Source: Lycocorax pyrrhopterus obiensis (taxonomy: Eukaryota; Chordata; Aves; Passeriformes; Paradisaeidae). From it: DNA of 64,000 nucleotides. Numbering within the stretch: position 1 is the stretch's first letter; every line of letters begins with the position of its first letter. Shown in pieces: positions 14,101 through 26,100 of this stretch. The position numbers were made by a program, and so were the translations under genes. Location: NCBI GenBank assembly GCA_014706295.1, contig JACSVZ010000022.1:10992830-11056829 (forward strand). The letters are read 5' to 3'. The notes beneath the pieces are model-generated. The model was not told the origin of the DNA. It did no database searches and saw only the letters and a program-made list of their open reading frames with translations.

Positions 14101-17100
14101 GGAGATTAAGGCACAGGTAAAAGACAAGTCACAACTGGTAAGCCCGGGACACGTAGAAATGTAGTTATGCCTTGCCCTGGTATCTCAGAGATGTACAAAA
14201 CCAGACTTTTAGAACAGCATCTACACTAGTGCCTGCAAAATTTTATTCATGATAAATTTTGTGGCTGCTTCTCCCATGCACAGTGCAGAGCTAAAGACCA
14301 GATTTTGAGACTCGTGCAAGGCAGAACCCATCAGTCGCGGATTTGCAGGCACAGTTTTGGAGGCAGAGCTTTGCCGCTCAAAATCCACCTCACGGTACTC
14401 ACCGGATCTTCCCCCATGCTGGGAGCTGAAATCCTGTTTTATTTTTTCAGTCCTCTGCTCTATTTATCAGGATCAATATGAGCCTAACTCACTACATGGG
14501 AAGGAAATGCTTTCCTTGGCAGGAAGAGGGAACACCACCATCCAGGCTGAGCAGTGTGTGCAATGCTGCAAAGGTGGATCCCTCCTTTACAAAGACCATA
14601 GAAAGAGGACTTTTGATGGATGGCTTCATGACCTGCATGGAGAAAGGAGGCACAAGACGAGCACAGCCCAGCTCCCTTACCTTGCTGACGTGTTCAGCCA
14701 TGGTGTGGTAATTCAGCCCAGCTTTGGACTTGAACTGTTTTTTGCAGTGCTGACACTTCAAGGCATCCTGCAGCTGAAGGAATTAAAGGCAAGTCACCAG
14801 AGAGGCCACATCCTTCCAAGGGCTGCTGCTGCTGGTGGTCAATAACCCCACGGGTGGCTGTTGCTGCAGCAGTACCCAGTGGTGGGACCCAGCAGGCAAC
14901 ACAGCGTCCCCGTTTCCTATCCCACTCCCTGCCTGCAGTTCAGAGCTTTCTCTCTGTTGTCCAGGATACTGTTATCAAACCCGCATGCCCCAATTTTTGG
15001 AAAACATTCCATTTTGGATTTAGATTTAAAGCCTCACTGGCTGAAAACATCTGGATCTGGTGTCTTATTCTTCCTGTTAAAGGGTTAGAGAGAGGAGAAG
15101 CTTTGATCTACCAATGCCAGTGGACTGTGCTCTGCAGTCCTGTTAAGTAAAACAGATGCTGGTGTACAGTGCAATTTCTGGGTGCCTGGGCTGTGTGAAA
15201 TTAAGGACACAATCACAGGAGGATAATTCCTGCCTCATACTGCCCTGCTGTTTAACCCAACTCGGCCTCCTGAGTGCGTGGGGAGATGCATTAACTGTAC
15301 AAGGGGCACTTGCACAGTGGGTGAACAGATCTTGACTTCTGCTGGTGCAGGGACCAGAATATACTGCCTCAGGAGGTTCATGCTCTGGGCACCAAGAAAC
15401 AGAGTATCTCAATAGGGAGCCGGTGCCTGGCCAGCCGTGATCATTCCTGCTTCTCCTGCCAGATGCTTCACCTTCACTACTCTCCCTTCAATCAAGACAT
15501 GACTAAAAGCTGGAGAGGCAATGAAGATGGATCTGCAAATCTCTCCTCATTACGGAACTCGAGGAAAATGAAGAATAGACTCACTGCAGCCAGTTGGGAG
15601 TGACTCATGGTACCTGTGCTCCCATCGGTTAATCTTCTCCCAGATCCAAGCACTTGATCCTAACAAGGTGGATGCTAACAGCTCCTTGACTCACCAGATG
15701 CCACTACCAGCTAATCTGGGATTTACTCCTCAGGTCAACACTTAAAAACACACCATGTCCACATTCCAGCAAGCCCTCCCACCTGGGATATCAGGAGGAT
15801 ATAACTGCCCTTACCTCCTCCAGGAACAATCATATTGCAACCCTCCCCATCCCTTATTTCCTTTCCAAAACCAAAGGAAACAGGTGCAGACTGCTTTGTG
15901 ACAAGCATGGAACAGAGAAACCAATTTCCATTTTCTATAAGAGTTTTGGGAGCCTGCATATCCTTTTCCCATTGTCCAGCTAAGGAATATATCAGTCATT
16001 AAAGAACAAGGGGTGCCTGAACCCCAGGGTGGCTTCTGATAGGGATCCCACGTGCCTGCAGCAGCAGGGTCTCACTAAGGTTGTGCCACAGGTTCATCTC
16101 ACAGATGGAATGCTGAGAGCTGCATCTGTCACACACTTGGAACTTTGGGACTGTCCTGCCTGGGATTCCGTGAAGCATCCCAGCTCCTGGAGCAGCACAG
16201 CCAACTCTGGCAAGGACTGTCCCTGTCAGGAAGGGTGACAGAACATCCACTCCAAGGGCTGGAGCCCCAAATCTTTGGCTGAACGTGCACTGGCATATTT
16301 CCAGCAGGGAGGACACCGCTGACTGCTCCAGCAGAGCTGTGTTCACCAGGTCATCTGGCTGTGCAGCCTGCACAGAGCCAGCCTGGCTTGGGAGATGCTC
16401 CAAAGTGGAGGAAATACGACCAGTGATGGCCAGGATCCCCACTCCACTGAGGCCAGGAGGATATCGGAGACGGCAGGGTTCTGCCCAGCATTGCTGTAGT
16501 ACGGGGTTTGGGAGGGAGAGCAGCCTCCCACTGCTGTATGAACAGCAAGGCAATGGCTGGGGAAGCATTTACAGAAAATGAATGTGGAATCAAAGCCCGG
16601 CCACATATTTTCAAAGCAGGAGGCATCGATCCCACGTTGGCTTTCTGTGGCGACGGCTCCGTCAGGTGACGGATGAAGACGTAATCCTGCGCTCTGATGG
16701 ATGGTGGTGTGGCAGAGAGACAATTTTTCACTGCACCATTACTGAACCCCTGCGTCCTGACAGCCTGCCTGAGCACATCCAGGCTCAGTCTCCCTGAGAC
16801 ATGTTCTCGTGCAACCACAGTTTATCTGGCCTGATACAAGGCACAGCACACAGTGAAACCCCATAGCCAGGGCTCTGGAGGAGGCCAGATTAGAGACAAC
16901 CCCAACAATCTCTCCAGCCTTAAAACTATTTGTTTAGCTACTAGAAATACCTGACTCTGCTGAGACACTGGGGCAAGGGGCCCAGACCACAAAGGGATTC
17001 AGAATTGCTGAGAATTAGTGTCCAAATCCCTCTGGGTCAATGCAAACCAGCCAGCAAGCTGAAGATGACCAACAAGTGTTCTATCAAACACAGTCCAGAA

Positions 17101-20100
17101 ATGGTTTTAGGAGCACCACCGCACATTTTTGAGTGGCACATGTACACATACATTCCCCTCCAAAACCCACGTGTTTGACTGAATAAAGCAAGGCCTTACT
17201 TTCTGGCAGACATCCATGTGCTTTTTGAGCCCCACAATAGTTTTCCTGGTTATAACACTGCAGGTTGGACAGGAGACCTCCCCCTTCTCGCTGATCTCCC
17301 GCTGCCACTGGTCCTCAGGGTTTGCTGGTGAGGGAGAGGAGAGAGGTGTTACATCCAACCTGCCTGGGCTGCTTGATTTGGTTAAGTTGAAAAGCAGTGA
17401 AGTGGGAAAGTTCCTGACGTTAAAAAAAGAGAGATACACTCTCCTAGGCAAAGCCAAAACTGGACATGAACCATGCAGCTGTCCCTGCCCTACTCTCCTG
17501 CAGCTGCCCAAGCAAACTGGGTCACTGGGTCATTTTATGTGGAGTTACCAGACCTGCTGACCCGGGGAAAGGAGGTTCACCTTTCCGACCCCGCTGGTAT
17601 CCTGCACACTGGGAGTTAAAACGCGATGATGCCCCCAGCCACCTGATCCTGCCCTGCTTGGAATAACTTCCCCCTGCCAAATGAAACAATTAGCGGGAGT
17701 GAAACAAAGGTGAGCGTCTCAGCTCCATCCGGACGTGTGCCTGGAAAGCTTCTCTGGCAATCCTCTTCCCGGCAGACACGGAGGAAGCTGGGGGACTGCT
17801 GGCTTCCAGGCATCTGTTTATTTGAATGGCTGTGACCAGCCTTTAAAAAACCCAAAATAAGAGATACGTGGGGCCAAAAGCAGCTCCCAGGCCCAGAGTT
17901 CACGCCGCGTTCTCAGCAGAGCAGCGCTGACCTTCCAGCAAGGGAAGCCTCGGCTGAATAAAATCCGCCAAGTCTGTTTATTTGGATGCTCTTGCATGGC
18001 TGTGAGACCAGAGAGTCGTTTATTTGAATTTGAAAGCAGTGCAAGGCACTGCAGCTGTGTTTATCTTGCACATCCTGCGTTCCTCCTGCTGTCAGAGCTC
18101 TCAGGGAAAGCAAGCAACCTGTGCTGGCTGTAGGCTGCACCTCGAGGCTCAGGGAAGGCGTAATTACGCTCAGAGTTATGCACTGGTGTCATTCATGGGA
18201 ATGATGTTAGAAAAATGCCATCACCACATGGGTCACATGCTGACTCACAATGAAGCCAGGTGGAACTTGGCTCTCAACTCCGAGCACTTTCATCATGTTG
18301 ACCTGGCAGTGAACTGAAGGTAAGGTGGCCCTCAGGATGTCAATTGTGGCTGCACTGACATTTTAGCACCAGTGGCTGTTCCTACATCTGTGTTACATCT
18401 CAAAAGGGCAGGAGCTGTGTGCTCCTACTTCTGACTTTGTGCTGCTTCTCCTGACAAACCTGCCAGAAAACTCACACAGTGAACAACCTGCTGGGCCAAA
18501 AGGGGGGTGGGGACCACAAGCTGCAGGTGAAGGTGGGGATGGTGGCATGAAGGTAGGGACCATGCAGGCTTGGGGTAGTGCACAGAAAAGCAGCTACACT
18601 GCATACAGAGCTGCTGCCTGCGCTTTGCCCCCACCAGCCTCACCTGCTGGTAGATGCACAGATGTTTCCTTCTTCACACCAACTCCTGGAGGTTTCTTTT
18701 TCAGCTCCTCCATGTTGGCATTTCCCTCCAGCTTCTTGGCTCGATGGGCTTTTGCTTTGTCCTCTGCTTTGACAAGACCTGTAAAGAAAGAGGATTTTTA
18801 TTCAGTACTTGCTTTAATACCTTCATAGCAACTCACATTTAGCAGGTAAAAAATCTCTCCCTCTAAGCCAGGGACACTGAGCTGGCTGCATGTCTGCCAA
18901 GGCTGTACATGTAGGCTCAGGTCCATAATTATGACAAGCAATATTCTAACAGCTTGTGGTGTTTTATAAACAGCACCATTTCCCCCAACACAAGTTTATG
19001 AACTATGGAAACTCTATGGCAAAGTGAGGTAGGATGCCTCCAGCCAGGCAGACAGGCAGGGGAGGAGGGAATAGGGTGTTTTGCAAGAAACTGAAAGGGG
19101 GAATTGGAACAGCAAATTCAGTGTGTAAAAGGGATGTTCCTGCTGATGTTCCTGCACTGGAAAGGCTGTTTCACTCCCCTGAATCAAATCCCCCAAATCC
19201 ATGCACAGTTCAGCCCTGTGCCTGTGCTTCCACAGAAGGTGCTGGAGGCAATGAGCTGAGTACCAGGGTCCGATCCACAGCTGCCCCATGGGGGTCCACA
19301 TCCCCCTGAACCTGGGGGTTGTGACTTCTGCAAACCCAGGGTCTGAATGGAGACAGCACCCCATGATGTGCTGGGGCACCCTTGTGTTTGGCGAGTGACT
19401 GCCACATGGAACTTCGGGAATGCCTGCCCCATCTTCACTTTCCATCCGAGGCAGTGAGTCAGGGGGACACCTTGTTCTCCAGCAACCCACAGCAGATGCT
19501 TCAGTCTCTGGCAGTGCCTCTGTGGGGAAGATGAGGGAAACAAGCCCAGACTTCCCAGGAGCCAGAGGAAAGGAAATCACAGAGACCACATCTAGCCTGC
19601 TCATCGGTGTTCAGTTCCTTCAAAGCCATTAGTGCCTTTCCCCCGAGTGCCTCATACTGGAAGGTGCTGCCTCCTGCAGTGCCTGGAAATCCGCTTTCTA
19701 TTTCTCTGGCTGAACGTATCTCATAGTCAGCCTGAATCCAGTTGCTCTCATTCCAGGGATGCTCCAGGATTCCCCCTCCTTCCCAGCCCAGCTGGGTATA
19801 TTTATGGAGCATGACCAAAGTCCCACTTGCTCTTGCTCTGTCAGGCTGCAGCAGCCAATTCCTGGGCCTCCTCTCAGAAAACATCGCGGCAACACGTCTC
19901 CTCTCCCTTGGATTCATTCTCCTGAATGTGGGCGACCAGCCCTCAGAGTCTGAGGGATGGGTGCGTCACCAGCCTTTCTACGCAGCAGAATTCCTTCCTG
20001 ACGCCACTGGAAACACTGCGACATCCCAGGATGGTGAGATGGCGATGAGATTATGTTTCTCATATCTCGCTGGTGTCAGCAGCTCGTTACTCTTGTGTTA

Positions 20101-23100
20101 CAGATGAACATACCCGGATCCTTTCCTCTCTTCCCTCATTTCCCAGCACCAAGCTCCGGAACAGAACAGACAGGGTTGTTATCAGTCCCAGCTCTGCTGC
20201 TGCTTTTCACTCCCTTTATGACTCTCTCGTGGTAAAAGGCGCCAGCTCCTCCAGTGTGAGATCCTCGGGCTTTGTCTGGCTCCACCACAGGGAGGGATCT
20301 TGGGGAAGGGGCTTCCCTGCAATGCCCCGGGGAGAAGGTACAACCCTACTCTGACCAGAGTCGTCCTGTGTTACCTTTCAGTCCAAATGTCCCCGAGATG
20401 GACGGCTGCTCCCCCGTAAACTTCTTAGGAGTTTTCTGTTTCCTTCCTGACTCAAAAGAGAGAAACAGAGAGAGAGATTTGGTCAAATAACTGTACTGCC
20501 AGGGGGATTCATCAGTCCTGGGGCATGGGATGGGCACACATTCCATGTCAGGAGTGGGTCAGGGGCTGTCAAATGAAGCACCCACCCACTACACAACAAC
20601 AGACTGCTGCTTCCCACCCCACAAAACCAGGACAAATATGTTTTTCAGGGTTAATTCAATGAGTGGAACTGGTGGCTCTGTCTAGTGTCAAAAGCCAAGC
20701 AGTTCCAACATGTGGCTGTGGTGGTTTGCTTTGGTGCTGCAAGCAGTGAAACCCCAAACCATGACAGGGACAACCACTGCCCTACACCAGCTCTGCAGTG
20801 GCCATGGACACATAGAGACTCCTCATCCTGTCCCAATCCTTCTGGAAAATGGGTTTGCCAGAACCATCCTAGTTTAACCTAACACACCCAGTGAGGTAGA
20901 CGGGCTGACATGGCAGCTCGCTGTGCTGCCAGGAATTCAACCAATTTCCAATCCTATCATAGGATTGTTAAGGCTGGAAAAGACCTCTAAGATCATCAAA
21001 TCCAACCATCACACAGGTCCTTTAGAAATATTTCTACCACAGCTACAACTGGGTTTTAACTCCCAGTGAAGCTGCAAGAAACTGGAGAGCAGGGGCAAGT
21101 TATTAGGGTCAGGAAACAAGGCTTGGCTACCCCTTGGATTCAGAGAGACAGTCGCAGCAGTGTTGGCTGCAGCAGATCCCCTTCCCGTGGGACACCTCTC
21201 TCTGGGCTCCCGAACCAGTGTAGCCTCGGGCTCTAATCTTACTGTGCTTCATCCTCTCGGGGTCTTCCTCCTGCAGCGAGGCCTGGCTGCCCCGCTGCTG
21301 CCCGGCGTCCTTGCCACTCGAGGACTTGGCCGTGGGGGTGGCAGCTGCCATCGCCTCAGCCGCTGCAATCTGGAACTCCTTGCTCTCCCGGCTCTCTGCC
21401 AGGCACTCGCCATTCTCTGCATGCTCCTGGGCCACGGCTTTTTCCGTCTTTGCCTGTTTGGGATGGATGGTGGGGCAAGCTGAACTCTCAGCAGCTCTAG
21501 GGCAAAGCACAGAGGGCTTGTTTAAAGAGGGGTTGTTAGACAAGTGTCCTGACACCTCTCCCCCCTCGCCAGCCCAGGTTGTAGGAATGGAGGCAGGCAC
21601 ATTCCCCTTCTCCCAGCCATCCCTATGCCACTGCCATGCAGCCCAGACACAGCCTGGTACCTTTTCTTTCCACTGCTCTTCCCAATGGCCTTGGGCACTT
21701 TGTTTTCCGCTTTGCTGGTTGGCACTGGCCGGTCCAAGTGATTCCAGAGCCGATGCTTTTCCAGCTGGGTTTTGGAGGTGAAGGCAGCTTCGCAGTATGA
21801 GCATGAATATGTCAGCTTCTCCGAGATCGCACCCTGCATGGAGCAGGGAGAGGCAGGTGAGCACAGATGTTAGACCACAAAAGAGAGGGTTTTTCTGACA
21901 CAGGCATGAATATAAATCATGTGTAATACCCTTCTGCCCTTCCAAACAGTTACCAAAAGTCCATGATCCCCTGGGGCCAGACCTGACGACGAGCTGCAGA
22001 GACCTCAGTTCCTCTCACACACACACCTCACAAACTGCTCCTGGCCCATTCTCTGCCCTCCCCATTCTAACCTCATGTTTCTCCTGGGGTTTACGGCCTA
22101 AGAGCAGCTTTACCCTGCACATGGTAGTGGAAGAGCCAGCCACTGGAAAGGACAGACAGTTCTCCAGTCTCCTTACCCCTTGGCAGCGCTGATAGTGGTA
22201 CTTCAAGCCATAAATGCTGGGGAACTCCAGCCAGCAGCCTGAATTGGGACATTTCACCCTAGAGTGGGCTTTGAATTCATCCTTCCACTGGTTCATCAGG
22301 GGGAGCTGGGAACAGGAGAAACAAGAGATAGCTGAGTGAAGAGCACCCTGTGCTTGGGTGTGTGCTGATTCATCCCAAGGGAGCTGGGAGGGCACATGGG
22401 ACCTCTGATCATTCCCATCCATCCCTTCCACCACACAGCCATGAAGTGGACCCCAGGGGGGTGTTTCAGTGCAGCAGTGCTCACTCGAGTGAGAGGTGCT
22501 GGGACAGATGCTGCAGGCTCCATAGGCTAATGATTCCTGCTGAGGCTTTACCTTGCCGTGCTTCCCAGAGCACACGCACACTCCCTGACAGGCTGGGGAA
22601 TAAATCAGGCCCGAAGTCACCCGGCTGATTTAATCACCCCACATTTCATCTAGTCCGTAAATCACCCCATGCCCCTGCTCTCATGACAAACTGCTCCATG
22701 TGCTGTCCATGCTACCAGGCAGGAATTAAACTGCACAACTCTGCAGGGAATAAATCACCCCTGTGCCATTGCTGCCGGCTCATTAGCCAAACCTGACACG
22801 GCTGTGACAGGATCCAGTCATCTGGACATGGCCCTGGGAAAGTGAGGTTGGAGAGGGGTACAGTTCCCTAACCAGGGTTTTGGAAGATGCTGGATGCCTG
22901 CATGGAGAGGTTGAGGGACCAAGATCTTGCTCAGCCCAAGACAAGGCTGCTCTGAAGATTAAACCACAGAAAAGGCAGGTTTAACCCTGGAATGGGGCTG
23001 GCTGGAGTGCACAGTGCAGGGCACGTCAGATGGAGCAAAGCAGGGAGGACTCAGGGATTGGAGTGTGTGGGATCTTACAGGGATGTCTTTCAGTGCCTGG

Positions 23101-26100
23101 TTCTCAGCCTTGGGTCTTCCTTTCTTCCTGCCTTCGGTTTTGTCACTGGTTGCATTTCCTGCAAACAGACACAGCACACATGACCAGCCGTGCTGGAGGA
23201 GCCGCTGTCCCAGTAATCCTGCTGCCCAGCCCCAGCTTCCTGCTGCCTGCCTGGCCCCCTCAGCTCTAGGCTGGCCATTCTCTGTCCTAGCAAAGATGGA
23301 GATTCCCCTCTGGAAGGCAATGCCAGCTCCCCTGAAAATGAGGTGCTGATAAGATGTGGTGCAGGGAAAAACGGTCTCCTGAACACAGGCACATTCATAT
23401 TGCGGACAGCTGGAGTTCATTCCCTTTAGCAATAAGTTATCCTCTTCTGTTCGCAATTATGGCTTCAATCCCCTCAAGGTAACAGCAGCATCTGGGAAAC
23501 ATTTAGGGCACACGCATTTCCCCACAAGGCCACTGATTTTGGAAGCTCTGTCTGAGCTACATCGCTGGGATCCAACCCTCTCCTGGGATGCAGGCACCCC
23601 TTGGCATCCAGAGCTGCCCTTAGCCAGGTAAAGGCAGGGAAAGCCTCTCACAGAGGGGATCTGCCCAGCATAAACAGACAGGAGGAAAAATCTCCTTGAG
23701 CCTGGAGATTCCTGGATAGAGAAATCAGCCATCCATCAGCGTGACAGCCCTTAGTGTGAGGGTCCCCCGGGGCTCGTACGCTCGCAAGCCTCCATCCCGG
23801 GGGCCGCGACACGGGAGGCAGCAGATGGTCTGAACTCATTTAAGCCTTTCCATCCTTTGATGTAACACTTAGCTACCAACACGATAAATAGGCGGCGAGA
23901 CACCCATCTCGTTAAGCCAGACACACGCCTCTCCGAAGGGAGAGACCATCTCCATGCCTCCCCTCCTGCTCCCAGGGACCAGCTCCCTGCAGCTCCCAGG
24001 GCTGGGGTTTTTTGGCCAGCACAGCCCTCACTGATGAGCTGAAGTGAGGGGCAGAGACACATCGAGACCCAGGCCACTCGTTTTGGCAGCCACCCCCCAA
24101 GTCCTGCCACTCGGCTCATCCCCTCCGCCCCATCCACCCCCTGGAAAAGCTGGAAAGGACAAATCAGTTCCTTACCCAGCTTGGGCAGCTCTGCTGGTGG
24201 GTTTATCCTCGTCTCCGTCCTGCTTTCTTTGCTGGCAGTGGGTTTGTTAGAGCCTGCAGTTTTCCTTCCACCTTTACAGGTATAGGAATCCGCCATCTCT
24301 GAAAGAAGCAGGGGAGGCGTTAAAATTCACTCCTCGGAGCTGGGAACGACACATGGTGAAAGCAAGGAGAGCTGCTGGGGAGGGAGGGAAACAAGAAAAC
24401 CATCACGGCAGCTTCAAGATTCCCACAAAGAGAAGAAACAGGACGTGCTTCCGAGTATTTGTTCTACAGTTGAGGAACGCCACAGACATGGCTGGAAAGC
24501 TGCTTTCATTACAGCCTGGCTTCCCCTTCACATACAATGAAAAAGACTTTATTAAAAATTATGAGCTGACTTTGCCCAGAGAAATAGTGAATAAATGGCT
24601 TTTCCTCTTCGTTTATTTCTCCGCTTTCATTTAAGACACCAAAAGCAAAAAAAAAGTGAGTTTTAATGAACAGATGTAATGATAAATTTCCAATTTTCCT
24701 TATTAATGGGGAACTGTTATAAACTGAGAATTGTTAATGCTATCTGAATTTTCCGTATTAATAATTCAATTTGGCTTCTCTATAAATAATGAACGTCAGG
24801 AATTATCGCACAAGGCCCACTCTCACTCCTGATGGAAGTGGGCAGTAGGACACCCCTCCATTCAGCAGCGCCAAGAGGAAGCCCATGGCATGACTGCCTC
24901 TGCCTTCAAGCTCCTTTTTCCCCTTCTGACAGCACAAGCAAAGGCACATCTGAGGATGGGGACTGCTCTGGGAGATGCCGTATATGGATTTGGGGAAAAG
25001 AAATCCTCCATGCCTCACAATGAGAGCATCAGGCCCTTGGGAAGAGATTCCTTGGACCGCCACGACCTTGAGACCTTGGCTGGGACGGGATGATGATGTT
25101 CACTCATGGGTTTTTTAAAACACGGATTTGAGTTGTCACCCCCAATTCCTCCCACATGTTTAGCATCATTTAACTCAAAGGAGCTGATTCCCAAAGCATC
25201 CACACTCATCCTGTGTGTCCCCACGCCCAGAGGGATGGAGAAGTATCTCCTGTGTGGCTGGACTGCCAGCCATGGCACCAACATGTGGGACACGAGGGTC
25301 CAGCAGTTCTTTCTGAGGTGTCCCCAGGGACTTCCCTTGTAGGATCGGGGACTTTCCATGTGGGATGTAGCCCACATGCTCCGAGAAGAACTGGCAAAAG
25401 CTTCCAGCATGTGCTCGGCTGGTGACACATATGTAGTTGTTTGCATGGACACAAAGGTTAATTGGATCAAGCGAGAAATTCCAGCCTTGGCAACTGGTTC
25501 TGTGGCATTTGGTGCTGAACATGGGGATCGCTGATTCAGCTAATTTGGGTTCTTTTGGTGGGAGAGCTGGGTAGGAGTTTGTAGGCTGACTGCAAGCAGC
25601 TCCTTCCTGGAACGGGCACAGAGAGGGGTCCCTGAGGGCCCTTCCCAAGTTGCTGCTCCACTCCCACCAGTGTGGGCACTGGTACTGTCCCCAGTCCTCC
25701 AGGGATAAAAGTGCCAGTCCCCTTCCTTCCCATGCTGCCTCCTGGCACCTCTGAGCGATCCTCACTCAAGTTAAAAAACGCTCAAATAAAAAAGGGAACC
25801 AAAAAAACACTCGTGAAAGACCAGCAAAATGAAAGCTGAAGACAAGATTTCCATGCTTACAATGGGGTGAAAACCGAGAGGAATCCCACACAGCTGACAC
25901 CTTCAGCCAGGGAGGGAGAGTACCAAAATGCAAAGCGGGATGGAGCACAGAACATCTTTGTCTGCCTTGCTGGCCACCTTGAGGTGACACGCAAAGGGTG
26001 ACAGCCAGGGCAGACCCTGTTGACATCTTGGGTGCTCACCTCCTGCACCTCGTGACACTGCACACCACCAAGCATCACCCCAACTCTCCCTTCCCAAAAC

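Larger units (their letters stand above)
12191..24175 (-). other. Smaller ZNF512B introns (2-12) between coding exons
   Basis: Introns between exons 2 and 13 range from about 0.34 to 2.4 kb. The 14774-17199 intron shows no recognised element. The 17325-18643 intron holds three forkhead-like boxes (separate entry). The 20447-21242 intron holds a short CR1 piece. Nothing coding is seen in the others. Confidence 0.55.

Noticed and set aside
18439..18842. Plus-strand frame opposite ZNF512B exon 8
   Set aside because: It is a shadow of the exon on the other strand, whose minus reading joins in phase with exons 7 and 9.
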